A stretch of 64,000 bases of DNA, from NCBI GenBank assembly GCA_023105745.1, contig JALGQZ010000009.1:40481359-40545358 (forward strand). The letters are read 5' to 3'. This document shows, one piece after another, positions 24,748 through 35,149 of this stretch. Positions within the stretch are counted from its first letter, which is position 1. The number at the start of each line of letters is the position of its first letter. The notes under the pieces were generated by a model. That model did not search any database. It saw only the letters and a program-made list of their open reading frames with translations, and was not told the origin of the DNA. The position numbers and the translations under genes were made by a program. This DNA is from Austropuccinia psidii. Lineage: Eukaryota > Basidiomycota > Pucciniomycetes > Pucciniales > Sphaerophragmiaceae.

Positions 24748-26809
24748 ATGTCATCTTTCAAGTCACATAAATCCCGTTCAGGTTCTGTTCATGACTCAAA
24801 TAGTGAATCTAGCATAGAATATGTTCAAACACAGTCACCATTGAGTCCCAACATTCCTCTCACAACCCCTATCGCATCCTCAATGAATGTATCAGGTCTT
24901 AACATTGATGTGGGCAATCCAAAGGCTCCAACTTCAAGCACTTGGTCGATCCCAAATATTTCCGTCACTCCAATTCCCCCGAATCCCACTAATACACAAA
25001 TTCATGTGTCTCAGGGGCCAGAAGGCACACCTCAAATCTCCTCACACGCTAATCCCCAATCAAAATTTCCACGTGAGTTCCTCCTTAATCCCGGTCGGAA
25101 TCCAGTCGCATCCCAGGATCCCTTTGGCCAAAGTAAACAGCCAACCCTCAATATTCCATCAGGATCGCAGGTTCATGTGGGTGATGAAAGGCGCGTGGAT
25201 GGGGGGCGACGAAAAAGACCTTTGGAAAATGTATCTTGGAGCGGTCTGTCGGAGGGAAATCCAGTATTGACGCTTCATCAAAGTAAGTCATTTGAATTTT
25301 GGAGTAGAAACTTATTCACAATTTGATATGTTTGTTTCATGGGTTAGATATGGCACCTAAAGGCAAGTCAGTCCGATCTCAGGAGCCAATTGAAGATCGT
25401 GAGGATGACCAGTCTTCATTAATGTTTTGATGTGTTAACTGATGATTTGCATAGCAGGGGATGAACTTTATGCGTCTTCACCTCTGGTCCATAAAGAGAA
25501 AGTCACTGGACGTCATCATCCATATGCCTCCAAACCAAGAACGGGTCATGCCAGTACATCAAGAGCAACAATGGTGGATGATGAGGATGAGAACATGTCT
25601 CCGACTCAAAGTGAAAGAAATGATGAACCAAGGAGGGACAATTTCACAGCGCATGAGCAAGGCACTCAATCAAATAGTGAGTTCACCCATCCTCAGCTGG
25701 GCCTCGCCCAGAGTATGCTTGAACAATCCGAGGTCAGACAGCAAAGGAACCAGGCCCGCAAAGCTCACAATGTGGCAAAACGTGCAAGCCAGAAGGAGCA
25801 ACAAAAATGGCTGAAGGCAGAACTTCCAGAGAATGTCCATGGAATGAGATCAGCAGTACACGCACATTGCCTGTTCCTACTCAAAGTTAGGGATAAGGAT
25901 TTTTCCTCACTACCAGCACCACCCAGCACAGAAGAGCGTGAAATTGCAATTCAAGTGGCTGGTCATCTCGGATATGTCCCCGAGGATGTGTTCAATGAGC
26001 CATCAACACAGGTTCAGTCTCAGGGTTTCCAAAGCTACTGCGAAAATGAGCTGCACAAGCTAGGACTAAAGCGATTCACTTGGGACTGGGAGAGCTCATG
26101 GCAACATCCGTTCAACGAGCTGATGTCTATGGTGTTTTACCGTACATTCCGTCTCGCACTTGTCAGCACTGAGTATCATCACTACTGTTGGAACAAGGAT
26201 CATAACAACTATGGGGTCGTGGCGGCTTTAATGGAGCGATATTTCACTTATTTGAAAAGAGAATGGAAGTCTATTCAAAAGGATGCGGAGTATTTGGTAA
26301 AAAAGAAGGAGAATCAAAAGCTCGCAAAGATTTGTCAAAGAGTTAGTTACTGTATCTCTTCTTCATTGTGGACCAAGTCTGATGATGATCTACTTGATTA
26401 TGTGCAGACCTGTGAGCGCCGTCGTGAATGGTGTGATACGGCTAAATTTCCCATCCTAGCATCACAATTCAATGACCCTCGAGTATGCTCAGATACTGAG
26501 GAGGTACTGGAAAATGGCCGTCAAGTTTACCGCAAAGTGGGATTACGCTGGCGCTCCCAGTTATTTAATGATTTGGTATTGAAAATGGATAGAGACATAG
26601 AGTTTTGTAATTGAATTAAAAAAAAGGGTAAAAAAACTATTGATAGATTGCCAGAATTACGATCAACAGATGATGGTGATATTCCGGAAGGCCTATCATT
26701 TCAGGTATTTGATCAAGATTGGCTCAAAGGCTGTAGTAAGATGCAGACTAGCGCCCTCAAGATACTTGACATGCCAGTTATTAGGCCTAATGGTGATGCT
26801 CTGCAATAA
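24748..26809 (+). CDS. Cargo protein of unknown function 1, with an in-frame TGA near the C-terminus
   Basis: I do not recognise a domain. Three exons fit: 24748-25282, 25348-25398 and 25458 onward. All junctions are GT-AG and the frame is kept (1743 nt, 580 aa, to TGA at 26612-26614). The same frame continues past the TGA for 65 codons without a stop to TAA at 26807-26809, and that tail (LPELRSTDDGDIPEGLSF) looks like real protein, so the TGA is probably a nonsense mutation. A 40-bp intron that would remove it breaks the frame. The N-terminal 200 residues are Ser/Pro/Thr-rich and probably disordered, with a basic GGRRKRP patch. The C-terminal 300 residues are helical in composition, with clustered aromatics (FTWDWESSW, HHYCWNKDHNNY). 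It diverges from the transposase. A nuclear role is a guess from the basic patch only. Confidence 0.7.
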
Positions 26810-27115
26810 CTTAGTAATTTGTCACGGTATAGCACTGTGACAAATTAAAATTTTGTGAATTATTTGTGCAGGTGTAATAAAATCTGATTATTATCTCTTA
26901 AGGATGCAACAACTTGCTAAATATGTTAGAATATAGACAATATGAATTGAAATGTATCACCGTCTCCCTTGCAATAATACTCTATTGCTCATTTTCATTG
27001 AGGAAATATTGAAGAAGTTCGATCCAGCTCATGGTGTTCATAATTGTGGACCTGTGCCAGAGTCAACAGGAGTTATCAACTTTGTCAATCACAAATTATA
27101 TAATATCAGTAAGGC
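26810..27115. other. Convergent 3' gap
   Basis: 306 bp between the 3' ends of unknown gene 1 (plus) and the SNF2 gene (minus). I see nothing but presumptive 3' untranslated sequence. Confidence 0.5.
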
Positions 27116-29548
27116 TCACGCAGTTAATGATTTTTTCTTTTCTTGGACCTATTGGTGATTGGAATATGGCATTCCCATAAGGAAGGATTTCAGAATAGTA
27201 ATACAATCAAGTGAAAGATGAGGTTGAAAGGTACCTTCCGCATGTTGACCTCAACTGAATGAGGAGTGATATAGTGGATGACCTGTACAGGTCGTTGTTG
27301 GCCAATACGATGTAGACGATCAACAGCCTGAGCCTCAATGGCTGGGTTCCAATTAGGCTCCTGGAAATGTGGATGTCAGGGTCCGAAAATCAGGGGAGAA
27401 TTTTGGGGGGCCCCTCACCATTACATAGACTATATTAGCACAAGTTATATTGAGGCCAGTTCCAGCCGCGGCAATGGATGCAATGAGTACTTCACATTCA
27501 GGATTATTGAAGAAATTCTCAAGCGCCTTGTCCTGCGCTCGTGGTGTAATTGTTCCATCAATTCGTGCTGAAAGGATAGAGTGATGGGCAAGAGCAATAC
27601 CAATTCTACAATATAAATAAGTCAGATGGAGTCAACTGGTAATGGATGCGTATTAGAATTAACGCACAAATCTAGAAATTGGGTCCATTGGGTATAAACC
27701 ACCGATTTCGTTGGACCACACCTTGTTTGTTTGTTCTTCATTAAGCTTTGTAGGAGGTGTGCAATTTTACTACTCATCATGCATGTTTCCACATCCACAA
27801 TAGTTCGTGTGATTCTTGGGGAGTTATCCTGAGTGCTCCTGCCCTCGGGGTCTTCCAGCTCCGCCTCCGCAATTGTGTTAAGCATGATGTGATGGTTACA
27901 ACATATTTGCAGCTTATTAATATTTCTGAAAAACTCTCCTGGTCCTTTGCTTTTGGATGATAGGAATTCTTCATATAATGTGGAATATTCTTGCTGCATG
28001 GTCGGGTTGAGTGGGAGCAGCTCATAATGATGGCTAATAGTGGGGAGAGATTCGAGATGTGTGGTTTTGGTGCGGCGCAAACTTAAATGCCGCAATGCCA
28101 AATGCAAAATATCATTGCAACCTTTTGAAAGACTACTCAGGATGAATGGTGACCAATTATCTTGATCGGCGCTCTGGGGTTGAGTGATGAAGGATATTAT
28201 GCCCAAAAGGTCATAAATGGTGTTGTGAATAGGTGTGCCCATTAAACATATTCGACGGGATGAAAGGAGGCTATTAATGGCACGGTGAGTGGCAGTGTAT
28301 TGAGAGCGAATATAGCTATAAGAGGGGGCAAGGGTTATTGGATATAAAAGGTAATTTGAATCATTTAAGCTCAGCCACTCACTGTGCTTCATCCAAGATT
28401 ATACGATGCCAATTGATTTGAAAAATGAATGATGTAGAGGGATTGGTTTGCTTAAATTCTTGGGTGATAGTATTGTAAGAAGTGATGATGATATCATATT
28501 TTAAGATGTCGGCTTGGGATAATGAGTGACGAGTGGGACCATGGTAGATTTTGGCATGCAGTGCTCCAGCCTGAGCATGCTTGGATATTTCTGATTGCCA
28601 GTTGGTAATTAAGCGAGGGGGGCAGATGATCATGGTGGGCGTGGAGCGATGGGGGTTTGCAATCATCCGCTCCTTGGAGGTACCAATTAGAGCAATGGCC
28701 TGAATGGTTTTACCTAATCCCATATCATCCGCAAGCAGTCCTCCAAGAGGGGTATTGGTCGAAAGGGATTCAAATGAGCTAACGACCTTGTTTGTAATGA
28801 TGTGCCTGGCATTAAAAGTGGATCCTGGGGGTGAGGTTGCCCAAAGGTTACGGGCTGATTGGCCATTGGGGATTTCTCAATCCCAGAGAAAAGCTAGTCC
28901 GGTCTTTTGATGAGGGAGGAGGGGGGTTTGAATAATGGAATGGGGCGGGGTCATCATGGGGAGGTCTGATCCACTGGGTAATTGTATCAGTTTTTGCTTG
29001 GAAATCAATGATGAAACAGCAGGATATGAAGCAGGCGTCGAGTTTGAAGCGGGAAATGTCGGAGTAAAGAGTTGACATTGACAATGAGTAGTACAGTCAT
29101 ATTCTTTGGGCATTTTAAGCTTGAAATCTTGTGTTCGAAAGCTTTCCATTATGAATAGAATGTTTGGATACCATGTGAAGAACATCAATGCTAGATTGGG
29201 TTTCTGAGATGAGGAGGGATCATTGGCATCAGTCATAAATACTCCCTCAACGAATAATATTTGAGTAGGATTGGATTGGCAATTTTCAATCCATGCCCCA
29301 CCAGGACCACAGTGCATGAACGTTTTGGGTGCCCCAAGGAATGGTATCAACGTTTGGGAAAGGGTTCCCGGGAGAGAGCCAATAGCATGCTGGTGATTGG
29401 GGAGATATACAAATATGTTGTGTTGATTGTGCCATAGGATAATCCAAGAACCTAAGTGGGAATTCTCAGGCTTTAAGGTTATATCACTATTTATTTGAAT
29501 ACGAATATTAATCATCCCAATGCAAAGTGGTTGTGAAGGGGTTGACAT
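27116..29548 (-). pseudogene. SNF2-family DEAH ATPase (chromatin remodeller/translocase type) with one in-frame TGA
   Basis: Five exons on minus: 29548-28383, 28315-27668, 27605-27419, 27360-27235 and 27148-27116. All introns are GT-AG (58-86 nt). The sum is 2160 nt, exactly 720 codons. All helicase motifs are visible: motif I DDMGLGKTIQ (about residues 274-283), Ia IICPPRLITNW, II DEAH (386-389, split by intron 1), III LMGTPI, V AAGTGLN and VI DRLHRIGQQRP. That set places it in the SNF2 family, nearest in style to Rad5/Rad16-like members, but I see no RING finger. The N-terminal 220 residues are not recognised. Codon 224 is TGA (28877-28879), just before motif I, in ...AFLWD-stop-EIPNGQ..., which fits a CGA arginine codon mutated to TGA. 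Apart from that codon the gene is intact. SNF2 proteins use ATP to move nucleosomes or strip proteins from DNA. Confidence 0.88.
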
Positions 29549-29915
29549 GATGGCTATTTTAAATTATTTGGGGACAGTTGGGAATTATATGATCGGGAAG
29601 GGTTAGCTAAAGGGAATGAATAGGAATAAGCGCAGGTGGGGAACTTATATGAGTGGCAGCAACAGGCCAAAAGGGGGATGGCCTGTGGTTACGTGCATGG
29701 TCTTGATGGAGGTGGGCCTCTTGGGCACATAATTTTCATATCCCATTTGGGGCATATATCAAGGCAAGGTGGCCAAAATGTGGGTGCACCATTATGACTG
29801 CTGGATCTGCAGCGAGTTACGAAACATTTGGTGGAACAAGGCTGACATTAGCACATCCGAAATTGGGTGGGTTGTAGCAGCTTATTGTGGAGGGCATATT
29901 AGAGGCATGCGGTCA

Positions 29916-29939
29916 TGTTCGCTGGTGTGACAGCGAACA
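29916..29939. repeat. Palindrome site P2 (diverged)
   Basis: Arms TGTTCGCTG and CAGCGAACA with a 6-bp loop. It resembles P3 at 30049-30074. Confidence 0.6.
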
Positions 29940-30048
29940 ATGAGCGTATCCTCCCCAGGTTAATTATTCACAGGGACCTACTGGGCAATGTTGGCAGTTT
30001 CAAAGGGCAATCTCACTGTGGGGATGTTTGTGTGTGGGCGGGTGAGAT

Positions 30049-30074
30049 ATGTTCGGTGGCATGCCACCGAACAT
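30049..30074. repeat. Palindrome site P3 (perfect)
   Basis: A perfect 26-bp palindrome with arm ATGTTCGGTGGCA. It lies about 500 bp upstream of the SNF2 start codon. Confidence 0.8.
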
Positions 30075-31027
30075 GACTTTGGTTTGGCCTGAAGTTTTTT
30101 GCTGACTGATGCATACTGGACTTTCAGGGGGAATGTGAGGGATGATCAAAGGGGGCGCCAGCCGTGAGCCGTGATCCACATATACATTCACCCCTATGGC
30201 GTTTGAGGCGAGTACTAATCCACCGAGATTGGCATCCGGGTCTTTGCCTCACGCGCGTACAGAACTCCGGAGAAAGAGGCCACACGCCCAAGGGATTTTT
30301 TGGCTGCAAGCCAGGTGCCACAACTTGCGCGGGGCGTGTGAGAACGTAAAGAAAATGACCCGCGGTGGGAGATAACCACGCCAACATGACCAGCCTCAGC
30401 AATCATAGGCTGGGATTGTTAATCTAATGTGGATGAGGCTGAAGCAAATCCACACTGATTGGCCTCAGGTTTCCACGCGCAAGCGGGTGAGCGTCTGCAG
30501 TCAAGCTGACAACCTGAGCAAGAAAGTACGCAGCTGGAAGACTGGCAGTAAAATGTCTTCCAGGCGTGTGAAAGTTGCCTGAGTATGAACCATCGGGGGT
30601 GTGTATGAAAGCGTGTGGCTGCCCGACAATGAACAAGCGGGCCAGTCATTGTTTGCCCCAACCATGGCACCGGAGTGAATCAACTCTTTGTGTATGACCC
30701 AAATATTAAGTCATCCCATTATGACCCACTTACATTAACTTGGATTACATGCGCATCTGTGCCGTAGTTAGGCAGAGCTGTCCAACAAGGTGCATCAAAG
30801 GGATGCAGGTGAGAGATATGACTCGATGGCTTGACGTGATTGCATGTTACATTGTTGAACAGCTTTTTGCTCTGCCCCGCAGTACACATTTACAAAGGTG
30901 TACTGCGTACTACAGTGTCGACTGTACTGTACAGATCAGGAAGGTGTAATACTACTTGAGCCTGCATGCATATAGCAAATGTGCATGCACCTTCCGATCG
31001 TTTGCATTTACGTAGCTCATGTGCCAC

Positions 31028-32125
31028 ATGCTCAGCATTGCGTTTCACCCGATTTGCACACGCAAGCTGAGCATGTCAAGGTCAAAAGCACCGTGTGAAA
31101 GTGCTCAGTAAAGCCATGGAATGAACTAATTCTGCAATAGCTCACTGGAAGGCTCAGTTTGGAGCACTTCACCAAAGCGTGTGAAATGCTGCACCTTGCT
31201 GAAATGTCATCCAATGCTGTGCCAAATGCTCAGAGTGCGCGCATACAAAAAAGACTGAGCAATGGCTCAGCATGGTGCATTTGATATTGTTATATCTATA
31301 GCTCAATCATTGTGCAATTCCAATGTTCAGCCACTGAGCATTTCAATTATGACCCGAAAGCAAACCTGAGCAATGGGTCGAGGCAAGCTCACGCTGTATT
31401 CACTTGTCTTACAGCCCCCCCCTTTGTTCACATACTATTACCAGGCCATATGGCCGGTAATCTCGCCGCGGTCACTTGTGACCAAATGCACCGGGTGCTT
31501 TTCTGCATGGGTCACTTGTGCATTGCACCCCCAATGCACATTCAACATGGGCCTCACGACCACCCTCCTGGGTGATCGGGTGACTATTTAAGGAAACAAA
31601 GGGGATGTGACTGAGCTTGACAATTCAATAAATTGCAATACTCAGCGGTGCATTTGATATTGTTATATCAATTGTTCAATTACTGTGCAATTCAAATGTT
31701 CAGCCACTGAGCATTTCAATTATGACCCGAAAGCAAACCTGAGCAATGGGTCGAGGCAAGCTCATGCTGTATTCACTTGTCTTACAGCCCCCCCCTTTGT
31801 TCAAAGACTATCACCAGGCCATAAGGCCGGTGATCTTGCCGCGGTCACTTGTGCATTGCACCCACAATGCACAATCAATAAGGGCCTTACGACCACCCTC
31901 CTGGGTGATCGGGTGGCAATTTAAGGAAACAAAGGGGATGTGACTCAGCATGACAATTCAATAAATTGCAATACTCAGCCAGACCCCCATTGTTCTTCTG
32001 CCTCACGCGAGCATTTCACCTCTCAGTTGCAGCATTCGCTGAGACTCAGCTTCAATTTTGCCCACACGCCTTGAAGCTGAGACTTTTGCGGGTGCTGCAA
32101 CTGCTGAGATCGTCTCAGCTTCACC
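31028..32125. promoter_or_regulatory. Cluster of CTCAGC/GCTGAG motifs upstream of the zinc-cluster gene
   Basis: By eye there are about twenty copies of a CTCAG/CTGAG core, most as TGCTCAGC or close variants on both strands, between 31029 and 32125 (for example 31029, 31066, 31102, 31151, 31228, 31253, 31265, 31333, 31365, 31942, 32038, 32103-32120). One or fewer would be expected by chance for a 6-mer in 1.1 kb. Part of the count comes from the tandem duplication at 31274-31980. The cluster ends just before a TATA box, so it has the layout of an upstream activating region. The binding protein is unknown; the Zn2Cys6 protein encoded next door is an obvious candidate (inference). Confidence 0.6.
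31274..31980. repeat. Tandem duplication, about 373 bp and 335 bp copies
   Basis: The segment beginning GGTGCATTTGATATTGTTAT at 31274 repeats at 31647. The second copy lacks about 40 bp that contain the short internal repeat TCACTTGTG. Both copies end in CAATTCAATAAATTGCAATA. It lies in the promoter side of the zinc-cluster gene. Confidence 0.85.
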
Positions 32126-32129
32126 TTGG

Positions 32130-32137
32130 TATAAAAG
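32130..32137 (+). promoter_or_regulatory. TATA box of the zinc-cluster gene
   Basis: TATAAAAG sits after the motif cluster, about 430 bp before the start codon. A CT-rich tract follows at 32150-32310, as is common near fungal transcription starts. Confidence 0.55.
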
Positions 32138-32560
32138 ACCATCTTCACACGACACGCACTTCACTTTCTTTCTCACCCGCTCCACTTCGTTCAACCTCAC
32201 CCGCGTTTGTCCTTCTTGTGCGTATTCCCCCTCGTCTTCCTGCCTTTCCAGTCTTTTCTTTCGCACTCGACTAACCCCACTCCCCTTCCTGCTCGCTTTT
32301 TGTTTTTCCTGCTAATACTTTCAGAACCCCACTTCTATCTACTTTGTACGTTTTCTCCAATTAAACTTTAGTCAACATTATGTACCGATATTAATAGTTT
32401 TCTTTCTTCACGACTTCCTTCCAGACTTTTAAAAACTTCCGACTAGAGCGTCTTTAATTTGATTCCATTTTATATTTATATAAATCATCGTATGTCTTCC
32501 TTTTCTTTCTTGATTGCTTACTTTCTATTCAGTTACTAACCTGTTTTGTTTTGTTTTTAG

Positions 32561-33950
32561 ATGTCGTGCACGTTATGCACCAAGCGGGGTATCCCCTGCA
32601 TTCGTTCCTCGACAACGAACGACGCTTGTGATGCTTGCCGACAAGCACACAAGAAATGTTTGTTCGTTGTCCGCCCCTTCCGACCACGAGGCCAGACGAG
32701 TTCTTGCCCAAGACGCCCTCGCGAGGACTCCTTTGTGGTCGACGATGATGAAACCATTTCCGAGCGTGAATGGACGCCGGGCCCCCAAACAGGCCAACGG
32801 GAACAATTCCGGACGATTAGCCCTGTCCCCTCCAGTATCGATTTGTCCACTCCCCCTCCTAGGCCACTATCCGATGGTCACTTCACTCCTTGACCGGAGC
32901 GAAGTGATTATCCGGCCGATGAAGGATGGCGATGGCGAGAGGACATTCGAGCTTGGGCTGATCGTCACCATGTCTTATCACCGATGGGATTCAAACGCCA
33001 AAGTAAGTTTTATTTCTCCTCTTTATCTCATTTCTCTTCACGCAATAATACTGACTTTTTTCCATTACTCATAGAACCAAACCGCCCGAATCCCCCCCGA
33101 CACGACTCTCCCGTTCCCAGTTTGCCTCGCGAGCAAACCCCCCGGCAACCCACTCCAGGCCCGAGTGGCACCCGATGGTCTGAGGAATTATTCCGTGGTA
33201 ATCAGCCAAAGTTTCATTTCATTTTCACTTTCACTTTCGAGTCGAGTGAACTGACACTTACTCCTTTTTTAGAACCCTCCCGAACCGAAGAGCCACCTAT
33301 TCCTGGCCCGAGTCCATCGTCCCAACCACCTGAGGACGATACGACTCGTGAGCCAGAACCTGAGGTGGCTCCTACGCAATCCACGGAGGAACCTTTTGGT
33401 AAGTCACCACTTCTCCTTCTTCACTCTTCTCAACTTTTCCTCACCATTTTTTCAACCGTCTCCAGATTGTCCCGCCACTCCTCGCTTGATAATAATCATC
33501 GACGATACGCCCGTGGGATCCCCACTTCCCCATCCCCCTCCCCCTCCCCCTTCTTCTTACCCGACTCGCCCACCTTCCCCTTCCATTCCCCCCCCCTCCA
33601 CTCCAACCCCGGTTCCCTCCCCAGAGATCCCTTCCAGTGCCCCCGAGAACCCCAACGCCTCCTCCCCCCCGGTGCCAAGCTCGTCTCATTCCCACGATGA
33701 CGCTCGCCAGGAATTCACCGACCTGCGACTGACCCTAATGATTCCTCGAGCAATCGTCCACGATTCGATCAACCGAATCTTGTTGGAGCATCGTCGCTTG
33801 CTCCACATGATTCCTTTCGTGGATGCAACTCATCGAAATGAGATGCACCGGGACTTCCGGGACGAACTAAACCGCCTCCTTGCCCAGGCACTGGAGGCTT
33901 ATCCAAAGGAGGACATCACCGGGATAGTCTCCAAATTCCTCGAAAAATAA
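32561..33950 (+). pseudogene. Zn2Cys6 zinc-cluster protein with Pro-rich middle, one in-frame TGA
   Basis: Four exons: 32561-33002, 33075-33197, 33273-33398 and 33466-33950, all GT-AG. They sum to 1176 nt, exactly 392 codons. Residues 3-33 have Cys at 3, 6, 13, 23, 26 and 33, that is CX2CX6CX9CX2CX6C, the fungal binuclear zinc-cluster DNA-binding pattern. The middle is Pro/Ser-rich with long Pro tracts. The last 80 residues form a conserved-looking helical domain (LMIPRAIVH, LLHMIPFVDATHRNEMHRDF). Codon 111 is TGA (32891-32893), in ...DGHFTP-stop-PERSDYPADEGW..., again explicable by CGA to TGA. Without it the protein would be 391 aa. It could be a transcription factor or end-binding protein of the element. 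It is distinct from the transposase zinc motifs. Confidence 0.82.
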
Positions 33951-34380
33951 AAAATTAAAAAAAAAAACCCATTATTTCCTCTTTTTATTTTTTGTAATAC
34001 TTTCTTTTGAATAAAATATTTGTCTTCAATTATTGTTATGTTCAAATTCTATTACATTCTTTGTTCACGTAAAAATTACTTATTTCCTCCTTAGAGAAAA
34101 ACCCTGATTGCGTGAGAATTATTTTTGTAAGTGCCCCACCAAGAGTTTGAGTGAGTATTTGTTTTCGTGAACCTCTTTTTCTCAAAATGCGCCAATAGTT
34201 GCCGTTATCCTCTCGTATATTTTCTTCTTCCATGGTTTAGAGCCATACCCATTCCTAACTGTAAAAAAGCGGGAGGTTCCCGTATGTGAGCAATCGAGTC
34301 CAGATTCGTGAAACATGGCCTTTCCTATGGTCACACGCTATTAGTCTTACTCATGTATTGAATTGTTTAAATTGTCTAGA
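33951..34380. other. 3' flank of the zinc-cluster gene
   Basis: There is an A-rich polyadenylation-like stretch right after the stop (33955-34020), then AT-rich sequence without a credible gene. A short minus-strand open frame at 34042-34233 has no recognisable features. Confidence 0.45.
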
Positions 34381-34980
34381 ACCTTCACAAGCGTAAGGAT
34401 TGGCGTGTGACTTGTCGGGAGGCTGCACAGGCGTAAGGATTGGCGTGTGAATTGTTGGGAGCCTGCACAGGCATAAGGATTGGCGTGTGAATTGTTGGGA
34501 GCCTGCACAGGCATAAGGATTGGCGTGTGAATTGTTGGGAGCCTGCACAGGCGTAAGAATTTGTCAGCATTGTTGGCAACCTTCCCAAGCGTAAGGATTG
34601 GCGTGTGAATCGTCGGAAGCCTGTACAGGCGTAAGGAATTTTAGCACTTTTGGGACCCTCCCCAAGCATAAGGATGGGCGTGTGAATTGTTGGGAGCCTG
34701 CACAGGCGTAAGAATTGGCGTGTGAATTCTTGGGATCCTGCACAGGCTAAAGAAAATTTCAGCATTGTGGGGAAGTTTCACAAGCGTAAGAATTGGCGTG
34801 TGAATCGTCGAAAGCCTGTAAAGGCGTAAGGATTGGCGTGTAAATTTTCGGGAGCCTGCACAGGCCCAAGGATTGGCATGTGTAGCGTTGGCACCCCGCA
34901 TAGGCGTAAGGAACTTTCAGCATTGTCAGAACCTGCACAAGCATGAGGATTCGCGTGTGAAGCATTGGCATCCTGGACAA
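34381..34980. repeat. Tandem array, 40-bp unit
   Basis: The unit carries GCGTAAGGATTGGCGTGTGA and then TTG(T/G)(T/C)GGGAGCCTGCACAG; perfect spacing of 40 bp is seen at 34391, 34431, 34471 and 34511. About 14-15 units, the later ones diverged and some shortened. Each unit contains the small inverted repeat GCCTG-CA-CAGGC. Open frames on minus across it are periodicity effects. The core GCGTAAGGAT also occurs in the array at 39857-40340. Confidence 0.9.
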
Positions 34981-34999
34981 TAGCAACAAACCAGGACAG

Positions 35000-35025
35000 A
35001 TGTACGATGGCATGCCACCGTACAT
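35000..35025. repeat. Palindrome site P4
   Basis: 26 bp, arms ATGTACGATGGCA and TGCCACCGTACAT, with one mismatched pair. It lies 125 bp beyond the stop of the dioxygenase gene. Confidence 0.8.
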
Positions 35026-35149
35026 AATCCACTTCACCCCTTTTTCATGTGAGACACCCCATCTCCCGCACTCGAATCCATCCAATCCTGGTGTATATTG
35101 TCCTCTGCCTTACCTCACCATTACTTACCCAACCCACTTGCAAATCTCC

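Larger units (their letters stand above)
29549..31020. other. Long gene-free interval upstream of the SNF2 gene
   Basis: About 1.5 kb with palindromes at 29916 and 30049 and GC-richer sequence at 30120-30680. Open frames at 30124-30402 and 30419-30683 (minus) overlap each other in several frames, lack recognisable protein character, and I do not call them genes. No known feature was seen in the rest. Confidence 0.5.

Noticed and set aside
26607..26646. Intron that would remove the TGA in unknown gene 1
   Set aside because: It would be only 40 bp and would shift the frame of the downstream segment.
30124..30683. Overlapping minus-strand frames of 60-92 aa
   Set aside because: They overlap in different frames, have no recognisable domain and no splice signals linking them to neighbours.
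34381..34980. Possible CRISPR-like array
   Set aside because: Units are contiguous without unique spacers, diverge gradually, and the genome is eukaryotic.
34351..35085. Several minus-strand frames repeating CAGSQQFTRQSL-like units
   Set aside because: These are translations of the 40-bp tandem array in shifting frames.
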